Assembly: GCF_014196495.1 (NCBI RefSeq)
Contig: NZ_JACIDT010000002.1
Coordinates: forward strand, 310,001-374,000
Reading direction: 5' to 3'
Source: Sphingobium jiangsuense
Lineage (GTDB): Bacteria > Pseudomonadota > Alphaproteobacteria > Sphingomonadales > Sphingomonadaceae
Length of the DNA: 64,000 nucleotides
Made by a program: the position numbers and the translations under genes. The notes below the pieces were generated by a model. The model did no database searches, was not told where the DNA came from, and saw only the letters and a list, made by a program, of their open reading frames with translations. Shown here piece by piece: positions 16,453 through 24,635 of the stretch (within the stretch, counting starts at the first letter, position 1; each line of letters starts with the position of its first letter).

Positions 16453-17809
16453 CGCGCCGGTTCCCCTGGCTCGCGGGCGTTTCCGACCCTTCGAGCTGGC
16501 CGGTGATGACCTCCATGCCGGGCTTGAGATTGTCCGACAGCACCTCGGTCTGCGATCCGTTGGTATCGCCGGTGACGATTTCCAGCGCCTGCGGCTTGCC
16601 GTCCGCCCCCTTGATCCACACCGTCTGGGTCGCGCCCCGGCCGATCGTCGCGCTGCGCGTGCCCCGGTTGCCCCGGCGCGGCGGGCGGAAGCTGATCGCG
16701 TCGGTGATGCCGCCCGAACTCTGCGGCGCGGCGGCGTCCCCTTCCTGCGGGGTGAAGCGCAGGGCGGCGTTGGGGATGAGGAGCGTCGCCTTCTTGTCGG
16801 ACGTCACGATGTCCGCCGTGGCGGTCATCCCCGGCCGCAATTGCAGCTCAGGATTGGCGACCGAAAGGTCGGCGGCGTAGGACACGACCTGCCCGGTGCT
16901 GGACGAGGTGCCGCTGGTCGAGGAGGAAGAGGAGGACGCCGCCTGCGCCGACAGGTTCGACCCTATCTCGACGCGGGTGATGGTCGCCGGGAAGGTGCGG
17001 CCGGGAAAGGCGTCGACGGTGAAGGTCGCATTCTGCCCTTCCTTCACCGCGCCGACATCGGCCTCGTCGATCGCGACCTCCAGCTTCATCTTGCTGAGAT
17101 CCTCGGCGATGACGAAGAGGGTGGGGGTGTTGAACGAGGCCGCGACGGTCTGGCCGGGGTCGACCTGCCGCGCCAGAACGACGCCGGATACGGGCGAGCG
17201 GATGATCGCGCGCGACCGCTGCGTCTGGTTCTGCGAGAGGGACGCCTGACTGGCGAGCACATTGGCCTGCGCCACCTTCAGCGCGGCATTGGCGCGCTGC
17301 ACATCGGCGCGCCCGGCCTGCAATTCGGTGTCGGACGGCACGCGTCCGCCCGACAGCTTGCGCACCTCCTCCAGCCGGGCGAGCTGGGCCTGCGCCTCGG
17401 CCAGCGTGGCGCGGGCCTGCTCCACCTGCGCCTGATTGGCGGCGAGCTGCGCGCGGCTCTGGCGGATCTGGTCCTCGATCTGTTCCGGGTCGATTTCGGC
17501 AAGGGCCTGCCCCGCGACGACGCGATCATTCACATCGACCAGCACTCGCGTCACGAGGCCGGAAAGCTGCGAGCCGACCGTGACCTGGCTGGTCGGCGCC
17601 AGCTTGCCGGTGGCCGAAACCGTGGTGACGAGCTGCCCGCGCTCCACCTTCGCGGTCGCGTAATTGGGCGTTCCCGACCCACCGAAATAGCGCATCAGCA
17701 GGACCAGCAGCAGGATGAGGACGAGCGCCGCTATTCCCCATTTGAGGTAGCGACGCCATGCGGGCTGAGGCTTCACGCCCAGAAATTCTTCGATGTCCTG
17801 ATCTGCCAT
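16445..17809 (-). CDS. macA: MacA/HlyD-type periplasmic adaptor
   Basis: A 454-residue membrane-fusion protein linking inner-membrane pump and outer-membrane channel. It has an N-terminal anchor helix (WGIAALVLILLLVLLMRYFG, residues 26-45) and a biotinyl-lipoyl-like half (GQLVTTVSATGKLAPTSQVTVGSQLSGLVTRVLVDVNDRV). A coiled-coil hairpin rich in Gln/Ala (about residues 110-190), the second lipoyl half and a beta-barrel follow. A Ser/Thr-rich linker (residues near 295-305, SSSSSTSGTSSSTG) interrupts the barrel domain. It lies 18 bp after the NodT gene. Confidence 0.93.
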   Translation of the reverse strand: MADQDIEEFLGVKPQPAWRRYLKWGIAALVLILLLVLLMRYFGGSGTPNYATAKVERGQLVTTVSATGKLAPTSQVTVGSQLSGLVTRVLVDVNDRVVAGQALAEIDPEQIEDQIRQSRAQLAANQAQVEQARATLAEAQAQLARLEEVRKLSGGRVPSDTELQAGRADVQRANAALKVAQANVLASQASLSQNQTQRSRAIIRSPVSGVVLARQVDPGQTVAASFNTPTLFVIAEDLSKMKLEVAIDEADVGAVKEGQNATFTVDAFPGRTFPATITRVEIGSNLSAQAASSSSSSTSGTSSSTGQVVSYAADLSVANPELQLRPGMTATADIVTSDKKATLLIPNAALRFTPQEGDAAAPQSSGGITDAISFRPPRRGNRGTRSATIGRGATQTVWIKGADGKPQALEIVTGDTNGSQTEVLSDNLKPGMEVITGQLEGSETPASQGNRRGG

Positions 17810-17827
17810 GGTCGGCCTGTTCCTGTG

Positions 17828-19279
17828 TCAATCGTCTCTGGGCGGCGCGGTGGGGGTGACGGAGGCATCCCAGCCGCCGCCCAATGCGGCATAAAGGGCG
17901 ATCAGCGCCGCCGCCTTGTCCGCGCGCGCCTGGACAAGGCCGTTGCGCGCGGAGACGAGCGCCGCTTCCTGCGTGTTGAGCGTGGTGAAATCGGTAAGGC
18001 CGGAGCGATACTGGCTGCGGGCGAGCAACGCGGAATTGAGCGCGGCGTCATAGGCGATGGCGAACAGCGCCTCCCGCTGCGTCGCGGCGCGCAACGCGAC
18101 GCTGGCGTTCTCGGTGTCCTCCAGAGCGGTCAGGATAGCGGACCGATAGGCGGCGAACGCGCCGTCGGCGGCCGCCCGGCTCGACCGCACCTGCGCGCTC
18201 AGGCGCCCGGCGTTGAAGATCGTCTGGCTGATGCCCGCGAACAGGCCGCCGGTGATGGTGTCGAACAGCGAATTGAAATCGGAGGAATTGGCGTCGAGGC
18301 TGCCGCTGATCGTCAGGCGGGGGAAAAGCTGCGCCTTCGATACGCCGATCTGCGCGGTCGCCGCCGCCAGCGCGCGCTCGGCCGCGCGGATATCCGGGCG
18401 GCGGCGCAGCAGGTCGGCGGGGATGCCGATGCCGACGGCCTGCGGGCCGGTGGGGATCGGACGCGCCTCTGCCAGCGCCGGCTTCAGCGCGCCTGGCGCC
18501 TGCCCGGTCAGCACCGCGATGCGCGATACGGCGGCGTTATATTGCTGCTCGATCTGGGGAATGTTCGCCGCGCTCTGCGCCCGGCTGGCGCGCGCCTGTT
18601 CCTGATCGACCGAGGAGACGAGGCCCGCCTGCACGCGAAAGCCCGCTATCTCCAGATTGTCGTCCTGAATGGCGAGGCTGGCCCGCGCATTGTCGAGCTG
18701 GGCCTGATAGGCGCGGGCGAGCACATAGTTGCGCGCGACCTCGCCCTGCACCGACAGCAGGACGGTGGCGTAATCGAAGCCGCTCGCCTCATATTGCGCG
18801 CGGCTGGCCTCGACCGAGCGGCGCACCTCGCCGAACAGGTCGAGCTGATAGCTGGCGTCGAGGCCCGCCGAGAAGCTGTCCCGCCCCTGGCCGCCGGTGG
18901 TGGTTACGGTGCCGTCCGGCAGGGTGACGGTGGCGCCGCCGCCCCGTACGGGCTCCGTCCGGTTATAGCCCGCAGAGCCGCTGAGCGAGGGGAACAGGTC
19001 CGCCCGGCTGGCGACGAGCGCCTCGCGCGCCTGCCGCAGCCGGGCTATGGCCTGCGCGATATCCAGATTGGCCCTGGCGGCCTGCTCGACCAGCTGGCTG
19101 AGCAGCGGATCGTCGAAGCGGGTCCACCAGCGGTTGAGGTCCTCCGCCTCCGTCTCCGCCGTGACGGACCATGTATCCGGCACCCCCAGCTCCGCCGCGC
19201 TTTTGGGACGATAATCGGGACCGACGCTGCATGCCGTCATCGTCATCAGGCCCAGCAGCAGAAAAGGGGTACGCGCCAT
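17828..19279 (-). CDS. NodT-family efflux outer-membrane lipoprotein
   Basis: A 483-residue TolC-like outer-membrane factor. The lipobox is LMTMTAC, with Cys near residue 17, followed by SVGPDYRPP-type sequence (SVGPDYRPKSAAELGVP), the family's usual mature N-terminus. Two repeats of long helices follow, including RRRPDIRAAERALAAATAQIGVSKAQLFPRLTISGSL, the standard NodT signature. I take the ATG at 19279; an in-frame TTG at 19288 would add three residues. It is the first gene of the exporter operon. The substrate (drug, peptide or metabolite) is unknown. Confidence 0.93.
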   Translation of the reverse strand: MARTPFLLLGLMTMTACSVGPDYRPKSAAELGVPDTWSVTAETEAEDLNRWWTRFDDPLLSQLVEQAARANLDIAQAIARLRQAREALVASRADLFPSLSGSAGYNRTEPVRGGGATVTLPDGTVTTTGGQGRDSFSAGLDASYQLDLFGEVRRSVEASRAQYEASGFDYATVLLSVQGEVARNYVLARAYQAQLDNARASLAIQDDNLEIAGFRVQAGLVSSVDQEQARASRAQSAANIPQIEQQYNAAVSRIAVLTGQAPGALKPALAEARPIPTGPQAVGIGIPADLLRRRPDIRAAERALAAATAQIGVSKAQLFPRLTISGSLDANSSDFNSLFDTITGGLFAGISQTIFNAGRLSAQVRSSRAAADGAFAAYRSAILTALEDTENASVALRAATQREALFAIAYDAALNSALLARSQYRSGLTDFTTLNTQEAALVSARNGLVQARADKAAALIALYAALGGGWDASVTPTAPPRDD

Positions 19280-19398
19280 GGGCGGCAAACTGTCATAGAG
19301 CCGCTGCCGCGTCCAGCCGCAAAATCGGGGCGATTATATCCGGTGCAAATGTGGGCCTTAACCGGTTGGATGCCCAGGAATATGCGGGCTGGCAGAAA

Positions 19399-19567
19399 CT
19401 AGGGTCGATCGATATTTAGTTCAGGTGGAGCCGAAACCGAAGGCGACCGTAGGTCAAAATCGTGATTTTCGAGCATCGGAGCGCAGCGGACTTAAGGTCC
19501 GTGAGCACCGAAGCGCAGAAAAGCGCGATTTGCAGGCCCGCATGGGCTGAATATCGATCGACCCTAG
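19399..19567. ncRNA. Structured repeat element, copy 2 (candidate RNA)
   Basis: A 169-nt element closed by a perfect 17-bp inverted repeat (19399-19415 with 19551-19567). Inside it GATTTTC/GAAAAGC (19464-19470, 19518-19524, one mismatch) and an apical hairpin CGGAC-TTAAG-GTCCG (19487-19501) correspond to stems of copy 1 at 8368-8501 with compensatory changes. Conserved unpaired blocks are GCGCAG, TGAGCACCG and GCAGGCCCGCATGGGCTGA. The right end covers the stop codon of nsrR. Confidence 0.6.
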
Positions 19568-20007
19568 GCCGCCTGCCCCGGCGGGGCGGACCAGCTGGCC
19601 AGCAGGCTTTCCATCATGTCGCGCTTGTCGAGCAGGTCAGCGAGGCTGTAGTCGTCCAGCACCGCCAGAAAGGCCGCCAGCGCCTTGTGCAGCGCGGCGG
19701 TGAGGCCGCAGGCCGGGGCGATGACGCAGGACCCGCAATCGACGAGGTCGAATCCGTCCTCGGTATGGCGGACGACCTGCCCCACATTGATGTCCTGCGG
19801 CGGACGGGAAAGGGCGATGCCGCCATTGCGGCCGCGCACGCTGTGCAGATAGCCCGCGTTCACCAGATCGTTGACGACCTTCATCAGATGGTTCTGCGAT
19901 ATGTCGTAGGACCGGGCGATTTCGGCGATGGAGCACAGCCGCCCCGGCCGCGCGCCCAGATAGAGCAGCACACGCATCGCATAATCAGTATAGCGCGTGA
20001 GGCGCAT
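19564..20007 (-). CDS. nsrR: NsrR-type Rrf2-family nitric oxide-sensing repressor
   Basis: A 147-residue Rrf2 protein: MRLTRYTDYAMRVLLYLGA, winged helix (IAEIARSYDISQNHLMKVVNDLVNAGYLHSVRGRNGG) and three cysteines C91, C94 and C100 in DCGSCVIAPACGL. These match the iron-sulfur ligands of NsrR, which is inactivated when NO attacks the cluster. It is divergent from a truncated globin and near a flavohaemoprotein, the expected NsrR regulon. Two dyads in the intergenic region are probable operators, so the gene may also control itself. Confidence 0.93.
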   Translation of the reverse strand: MRLTRYTDYAMRVLLYLGARPGRLCSIAEIARSYDISQNHLMKVVNDLVNAGYLHSVRGRNGGIALSRPPQDINVGQVVRHTEDGFDLVDCGSCVIAPACGLTAALHKALAAFLAVLDDYSLADLLDKRDMMESLLASWSAPPGQAA

Positions 20008-20037
20008 TCCGTTTCCTGTCTCACCTATGCCCGTTTA

Positions 20038-20054
20038 AATCATGTATAATGATT
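20038..20054. promoter_or_regulatory. Inverted repeat, candidate NsrR operator
   Basis: AATCAT-GTATA-ATGATT (20038-20054) is a perfect 6-bp dyad with a 5-bp centre, 31 bp upstream of the nsrR start. Its spacing and AT-rich half sites resemble NsrR/Rrf2 sites. Autoregulation is inferred. Confidence 0.55.
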
Positions 20055-20078
20055 GCATGTTTTTGTCCATGCGTATAG

Positions 20079-20095
20079 ATGTATCCGTAATACAT
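20079..20095. promoter_or_regulatory. Inverted repeat, candidate NsrR operator for the globin operon
   Basis: ATGTAT-CCGTA-ATACAT (20079-20095) lies 17 bp upstream of the globin start and resembles the NsrR half site GATGYAT seen in other Gram-negative bacteria. Binding by NsrR would repress the globin in the absence of NO. Confidence 0.6.
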
Positions 20096-20112
20096 GATTT
20101 GGAGTCGCGGCG

Positions 20113-20586
20113 ATGGCCGGCTTGGGGATGACGGAAGAGGGGTTGGGAAGGCTGGTCGATGCCTTCTACGCCCGCGTGCGCGCCGACGCCGAACTGGGGC
20201 CGATCTTCAACGACGCCATAGCCGACTGGCCGGAGCATCTGGACAAGCTGACCGCCTTCTGGTCCTCCGTCATGCTGACCAGCGGCCGCTACAAGGGGCA
20301 GCCGGTGCCCGCCCATCTCAAGCATCGCGACCGCATCACGCCGCAGCTGTTCGACCGCTGGCTGGCGCTGTGGCAGGCCACCACCGACGAGATGATGGCG
20401 CCTGATGTCGCCGCGGCGTTGCAGGCCAAGGCGGCGCGGATCGCCGAGAGCCTGCAACTGGCGATGTTCTTCCGCCTCGGCCCCGCGCCGGGGCGCTGTC
20501 CCGTCCCCCATGCCGTATCCGCGAAGGCCCATGTCGTTTCCGCGAAGGCCCATGTCGTTTCCGCGAAGGAGAGTGCGCGGCAATGA
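20113..20586 (+). CDS. Group III truncated haemoglobin with repeat-extended C-terminus
   Basis: A 157-residue protein. Residues 1-120 are a group III (Ctb/P-type) truncated globin: LVDAFYARVRADAELGPIFNDAI, then WPEHLDKLTAFWSSVMLTSGRYKGQPVPAHL, with the proximal His in LKHRDRI region or just after it. It probably binds NO or oxygen in nitrosative stress. The C-terminal ~30 residues contain SAKAHVVSAKAHVVSAKE, encoded by 21-bp tandem repeats and absent from the globin fold, so this tail looks like acquired intergenic sequence. The stop overlaps the next gene (ATGA). Confidence 0.88.
   Translation: MAGLGMTEEGLGRLVDAFYARVRADAELGPIFNDAIADWPEHLDKLTAFWSSVMLTSGRYKGQPVPAHLKHRDRITPQLFDRWLALWQATTDEMMAPDVAAALQAKAARIAESLQLAMFFRLGPAPGRCPVPHAVSAKAHVVSAKAHVVSAKESARQ
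20507..20569. repeat. 21-bp tandem repeat inside the globin gene, 3 copies
   Basis: Copies at 20507-20527 (degenerate), 20528-20548 and 20549-20569. The unit is CCCATGTCGTTTCCGCGAAG plus G. Being a multiple of three it preserves frame and adds heptads to the protein. The TTCCGCGAAGG core resembles intergenic repeats of sphingomonads. Confidence 0.9.
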
Positions 20587-20858
20587 CCCGGCCGGTTCCC
20601 TATCGCTCCACCCCGATATTCGATCAGGACAGCCTTCCGCAAGCGCTCCGCAACCGCCATTCGACCAAGGACGGCGTCTGGGGCGTGATCCGGGTGGTGG
20701 AGGGGCGGTTGCGCTATACCTGTCTGGAGCCGTTTTCCGAAACGCTCCTCGACCCCGGATGCCCGATGGTGATCCAGCCCCGGCAACCCCATTTCGTCAC
20801 CCCGGTCGGCGCCATGACGATGCAGGTCGATTTCTACAACCAGCCCCCGGACGGCTGA
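20583..20858 (+). CDS. DUF1971 (cupin-like) protein
   Basis: A 91-residue protein of the DUF1971 family, also found fused to the TehB methyltransferase in enterobacteria. Features are PVPYRSTPIFDQDSLPQALRNRHSTKDGVWGVIRVVEGRLRYTCLE and IQPRQPHFVTPVGAMTMQVDFY, a small cupin with His residues that may bind metal. It is co-transcribed with the globin and precedes the flavohaemoprotein, so it belongs to the NO-response group. Its function is not established. Confidence 0.88.
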   Translation: MTRPVPYRSTPIFDQDSLPQALRNRHSTKDGVWGVIRVVEGRLRYTCLEPFSETLLDPGCPMVIQPRQPHFVTPVGAMTMQVDFYNQPPDG

Positions 20859-20919
20859 GCGCCGGACGGCTTCCAACCATCTGATTCCTTTCTATTTCGT
20901 TCACCTACAGGAGAAGTTG

Positions 20920-22131
20920 ATGTCACAGACACTCAGCGAGCAGACCATTACGCTCGTCAAAGCCACGGTGCCCGCGCTGGAAGCGCACGGGCTGGACATC
21001 GTGCGGGAAATGTATTCGCGCATGTTCCAGAACCCGGAGATCCGCGACCTGTTCAACCAGTCGCACCACGGCGACGCGGGGTCGCAGCCGCGCGCGTTGA
21101 CGGCGGCGATCCTCGCCTATGCCAGCAATATCGACAATCTGGGCGCGCTGGCCCCGGCGGTGGAGCGGATCGCGCAGAAGCATGTCGGCCTGCAGATCCT
21201 GCCCGAACATTATCCCTATGTCGCCGACGCGCTGCTCGGCGCGATCAAGGCCGTGCTGGGCGACGCGGCGACGGACGAGATACTGGGTGCCTGGGGGGAG
21301 GCCTACTGGTTCCTCGCCAACATCCTGATCGCCCGCGAAGAGCGTATCTATGACGAGCAGAAGGACGCGACCGGCGGCTGGAACGGCTGGCGCGATTTCC
21401 GCATCGAGGAAGTGGTCGAGGAAAGCAGCGTCATCAAGTCCTTCGTGCTGCGTCCGGTCGACGGGCAGGGCGTGATGGATCACAAGCCGGGCCAGTATCT
21501 GACGTTCTGGCTCGAAATATCCGGCCACCCGCCGATCAAGCGCAACTATTCGATCTCCGCCGCCGCCAACGGCCAGACCTACCGCATCTCCGTCAAGCGC
21601 GAGCCGCAGGGGCTGGTTTCGGGCTGGCTGCACGAGCAGGCCGGTGTCGGCACGGTGCTGAAGGTCGCCCCGCCCGCCGGCGAATTCTTCCTGCACGAGC
21701 ACCCGGAGCGCCCGGTCGTGCTGCTGTCCGGCGGCGTCGGCCTGACCCCGATGGTCGCGATGCTGGAAACCATCGCCGCGCGGCACCCGGACCTGCCGAC
21801 CTGGTATGTCCACGGCACCCACGACCGCCATACCCACGCGATGCGCGACCATGTGCGGGCGCAGGCGGCGCGCGGCAAGGCGATCACCGTCGTCGATTTC
21901 CACCAGACGCCGCTCGCCGACGAGGTGGCCGGGCAGGATTACGACCATGCGGGCATCATCACCGACGGCTGGCTGATCGACAATACGCCGGTGGCGCAGG
22001 CGGATTATTATATCTGCGGCCCGCGCCCGTTCCTGCGCGCCGCGGTTTCCAGCCTGTCGCTGGCGGGCGTGCCGTCCGACCGGATCCATTATGAATTCTT
22101 CGGACCGGCCGATGAGCTGCTGGCGGCCTGA
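20920..22131 (+). CDS. hmp: Flavohaemoprotein, nitric oxide dioxygenase
   Basis: Converts NO and oxygen to nitrate using NAD(P)H and FAD. The 403 residues comprise an N-terminal globin domain (residues 1-145, proximal His about H88 in AQKHVGLQI), an FAD-binding barrel (DHKPGQYLTFWLEISG and IKRNYSISAA, the RxYS motif) and a NAD-binding domain (VVLLSGGVGLTPMVAMLE, then CGPRPFLRAAVSSL). It is preceded by AGGAGA and lies 61 bp after the DUF1971 gene, in the NsrR-associated group. The ATG at 20920 matches family N-termini. Confidence 0.96.
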   Translation: MSQTLSEQTITLVKATVPALEAHGLDIVREMYSRMFQNPEIRDLFNQSHHGDAGSQPRALTAAILAYASNIDNLGALAPAVERIAQKHVGLQILPEHYPYVADALLGAIKAVLGDAATDEILGAWGEAYWFLANILIAREERIYDEQKDATGGWNGWRDFRIEEVVEESSVIKSFVLRPVDGQGVMDHKPGQYLTFWLEISGHPPIKRNYSISAAANGQTYRISVKREPQGLVSGWLHEQAGVGTVLKVAPPAGEFFLHEHPERPVVLLSGGVGLTPMVAMLETIAARHPDLPTWYVHGTHDRHTHAMRDHVRAQAARGKAITVVDFHQTPLADEVAGQDYDHAGIITDGWLIDNTPVAQADYYICGPRPFLRAAVSSLSLAGVPSDRIHYEFFGPADELLAA

Positions 22132-22155
22132 CGCCGCGCCGCGCTGAATGAATCG

Positions 22156-22196
22156 CCCGGCCATGGGGGCGCCCCTGCGCGCTTCCCATGGCCGGG
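22156..22196. terminator. Strong hairpin downstream of hmp
   Basis: A perfect 12-bp stem CCCGGCCATGGG/CCCATGGCCGGG (22156-22167 and 22185-22196) begins 25 bp after the hmp stop. No T tract follows, so termination may be weak or Rho-assisted; mRNA protection is also possible. Confidence 0.5.
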
Positions 22197-22334
22197 ATGC
22201 GCATTTGGGGCAGGGCGGGAAACGGCCCTTACCCAAGGCGCGCAACAGGGCTATGGTGCCTGCGCCGGATTTGGGGGGAGGCGGCGACGGACAGACGAAC
22301 GACAAAAGGCGAACAGCAAAAGGAGTGTGACCGC

Positions 22335-23501
22335 GTGAGCGAGCAGGACAGGACAGGTCTGGAACCCCAAAGCATCGCAGCCGCCCATGGGGTCGCGAGC
22401 GATCCTGCCTTCGGCGCGGTGGCGCCCCCGCTCTACATGTCGAGCACCTATGAATTCGCGGGATATGAGCAGCCGCGCGCCTATGATTATGGCCGCCTCG
22501 CCAACCCGACCCGCGACCTGCTGGTCGAGGCGCTGGCGCAGCTGGAAGGCGGGGCGGGGGCGGTCGTCACCTCCAGCGGCATGGCGGCGATCGACCTGCT
22601 GGTCGGGCGGCTGCGCCCCACCGACCTCGTGGTCGCACCGCATGACTGCTATGGCGGCACGATGCGCCTGCTGAAGGCGCGGGCGGAGCGCGGGCATATC
22701 CGCCTGCGCCTCGTCGATCAGGGGGATGAGGCCGCCTATGCCGCCGCGCTGGCCGAGGGAGCGGCGCTGGTGCTGATCGAAACGCCCAGCAACCCACTGA
22801 TGCGGGTCGTCGATATCGCCGCGCTGGCCGCGCGGGCTAAGGCCGCCGGGGCTGCCGTCGCGGTGGACAACACCTTCCTGTCGCCCGCCTTGCAGCAGCC
22901 GCTGGCGCTGGGGGCCGATCATGTGATCCATTCGACCACCAAATATATCAACGGCCATTCCGACGTGATCGGCGGCGCGGTGATCTCCGCCGATGCGGAT
23001 CAGGCGGCGCAGCTGCGCCAGTGGGCCAATGTCGTCGGCTGCGGCGGCGCGCCGTTCGATGCGTGGCTCACGCTGCGCGGCTTGCGCACGCTGTTCGCGC
23101 GGATGGAGATGCAGCAGGCCAATGCGATGGCGATCGCGCGGCATCTGGAGGCGCATCCGGCGGTCGCCGCCGTCCATTATCCGGGCCTGCCTTCCCATGC
23201 GGGGCATGCGGTCGCCGCCCGCCAGCAGCGCGGCTTCGGCGCGATGCTGAGCTTCGACCTTGTCGGAGGGGCCGAGGCCGCGAAGCGCTTCATCGCCGCG
23301 GTGCGGGTGTTCACGCTGGCCGAGTCGCTGGGCGGGGTCGAAAGCCTCGTCGCGCATCCCGCGACCATGACCCATGCGGACATGGGGGAAGAGGCGCGGG
23401 CGGTCGCCGGGATCGGCGACGGGCTGCTGCGCCTGTCGGTCGGGCTGGAGGCGGAGCGGGATCTGATCGCCGGGCTGGAAAGCGGCCTTTCGGCCTGCTG
23501 A
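22335..23501 (+). CDS. metB: Cystathionine gamma-synthase / PLP-dependent trans-sulfuration enzyme
   Basis: A 388-residue Cys/Met-metabolism PLP enzyme. Family blocks are YDYGRLANPTRDLLVEALAQLEGGAGAVVTSSGMAAI (residues 45-80), LVLIETPSNPLMRVVDI, VDNTFLSPALQQPLALGADHVIHSTTKYINGHSDVIGG with the PLP lysine near residue 203, and the C-terminal TLAESLGGVESLVAHPATMTHADM. The GTG at 22335 follows AAAGGAGTG; earlier in-frame starts lack a site. Whether the acyl donor is succinyl- or acetylhomoserine, or the enzyme is a gamma-lyase, cannot be fixed from sequence. It is a single gene. Confidence 0.88.
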   Translation: MSEQDRTGLEPQSIAAAHGVASDPAFGAVAPPLYMSSTYEFAGYEQPRAYDYGRLANPTRDLLVEALAQLEGGAGAVVTSSGMAAIDLLVGRLRPTDLVVAPHDCYGGTMRLLKARAERGHIRLRLVDQGDEAAYAAALAEGAALVLIETPSNPLMRVVDIAALAARAKAAGAAVAVDNTFLSPALQQPLALGADHVIHSTTKYINGHSDVIGGAVISADADQAAQLRQWANVVGCGGAPFDAWLTLRGLRTLFARMEMQQANAMAIARHLEAHPAVAAVHYPGLPSHAGHAVAARQQRGFGAMLSFDLVGGAEAAKRFIAAVRVFTLAESLGGVESLVAHPATMTHADMGEEARAVAGIGDGLLRLSVGLEAERDLIAGLESGLSAC

Positions 23502-23660
23502 AGGCGGGCGGGGGCGTTGCGTGCTTCCGGTCGGGCAGGGGTGCGGGACGGCGGGCGCGGATCGTCTCCATCGCCTGCATTTCTCTTCTTTATCTTGCGC
23601 GGGATGGTGATAGGATCATCCCCATAACACTTCGCAAAAGCGGGGGAGAGGAGAAGAGAT

Positions 23661-23855
23661 ATGCTGTCCTCCGGGTGGCTGTTCGAATGGCTGAGCCGGT
23701 ATTTCGCGCCCGCCGGCTATTATGATCCGCTGTTCTACCAGTGCGCCGACCTGATGCCGCCGGATCGCGTCGAGGGAGATGCGAAGGCGATGCCGCCTTT
23801 CCCGGTGCAGTCGGATGCGCAGAGGACAGGGACGCCATCGGGGATGGCCCACTAG
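23661..23855 (+). CDS. Possible small protein, unknown function
   Basis: A 64-codon frame starting MLSSGWLFEWLSRYFAPAGYYDPLFYQCADLMPPDR, preceded by a strong purine-rich ribosome site (GGAGAGGAGAAGAG). The first half is aromatic and amphipathic; the second is low-complexity and may be read-through toward the repeat. I recognise no family. The case for translation rests only on the ribosome site. Confidence 0.35.
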   Translation: MLSSGWLFEWLSRYFAPAGYYDPLFYQCADLMPPDRVEGDAKAMPPFPVQSDAQRTGTPSGMAH

Positions 23856-23891
23856 GCGCCAGTGATGGTCAGGCGACCTTCACCTCTGCCG

Positions 23892-23963
23892 TTCACTCCA
23901 GCGCAGGCCGGGTCACGGGCAATGTCGCGCATCGCCTCCTGAGATGCCAGCCTGCGCTGGCAT
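23892..23963. repeat. Two-hairpin intergenic repeat, copy 3
   Basis: GCGCAGGCCGGGTC matches the first half of the repeat at 5694-5717 and ATGCCAG/CTGGCAT (23944-23950, 23957-23963) repeats the second hairpin. The spacing is similar to copy 1. The first hairpin is degenerate here (CTCCAGC in place of CCCCGGC). Confidence 0.7.
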
Positions 23964-24017
23964 GACGCGACAGGAATGGATGGATTGGCCGAGAACGCAA
24001 ACCCTAAAGACCACCGC

Positions 24018-24635
24018 TCAGCACCCCCGCAGCAGGATCACATGCAGGAAGCGCGGGCCGTGGGCGCCGCGCACATAGGTGCCCTCGATATCGGTGGTGC
24101 CCGACACGCCGGTGATCCAGTAATGCGCGCGCGGCTGTGGCCCGGCGAGCGGCGCGTCCTCCAGATAAGGGTGGATCGCCTCGACCGGCAGCAGCACGAT
24201 ATGATGCAGCGCGAGGAAATTGGGCAGCATCGGGGCCTGCGGACCCGTCTCGAATATCAGCGATCCGGTTTCGGCGATGCCGCGCCGGGCGACGGCGAGG
24301 ACGGCGGCTCCGTCGGACGCGGGCCGCTCGTGCAGCGTGAAGCCGCTCCAGTCGCAGGCCGCGAGGCGCGGGTCGGGCGGCAGGCAGAGCGCGGGAGGCT
24401 CGTCCTGTGCGGCGAGATAGCGGGCGACGGCATCGGGCAGGGCGGACAGGTCCTCGATCGCGTCATGGGTGGCGCTGACGCTCGGCAATGCGAGCCGGGC
24501 GAGGAACTCCGCCTCCAGCGCGGCGGCATCGACGGCGGGGCGCTCCGGCGCGACCAGCAGCGCGTCCGCCTCCGCGCGCAGCGAGGGGGAGGACGCGCCC
24601 TTCAGCCGGGCAAGAATCGCGTCCCGCGCGCTCAT
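24018..24635 (-). CDS. lutC: Lactate utilisation protein C (LUD domain)
   Basis: A 205-residue LUD-domain protein, third subunit of the LutABC iron-sulfur L-lactate oxidation system. Visible blocks are MSARDAILARLKGA, AAQDEPPALCLPPDPRLAACDWSG and the conserved GIAETGSLIFETGPQAPMLPNFLALHHIVLLPVEAI, then SGTTDIEGTYVRGAHGPRFLHVILL. It begins inside the lutB stop (ATGA) and ends the leftward rhamnose-lactate operon. The two-hairpin repeat lies downstream. Confidence 0.92.
   Translation of the reverse strand: MSARDAILARLKGASSPSLRAEADALLVAPERPAVDAAALEAEFLARLALPSVSATHDAIEDLSALPDAVARYLAAQDEPPALCLPPDPRLAACDWSGFTLHERPASDGAAVLAVARRGIAETGSLIFETGPQAPMLPNFLALHHIVLLPVEAIHPYLEDAPLAGPQPRAHYWITGVSGTTDIEGTYVRGAHGPRFLHVILLRGC

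Larger units (their letters stand above)
23502..24017. other. Intergenic stretch with a possible small gene and a repeat
   Basis: This 516-bp gap between convergent metB and lutC contains one possible small reading frame (23661-23855) and the third two-hairpin repeat (23892-23963). I see no other coding signal. A purine-rich ribosome-site-like run (GGGGGAGAGGAGAAGAG) precedes the small frame. Confidence 0.5.

Noticed and set aside
16412-19402. Very long open frame (996 codons) on the plus strand across the exporter genes
   Set aside because: It is the antisense of intact macB/macA/nodT genes. It is Arg/Ala/Gly-rich with no domain, the usual shadow frame in GC-rich coding DNA.
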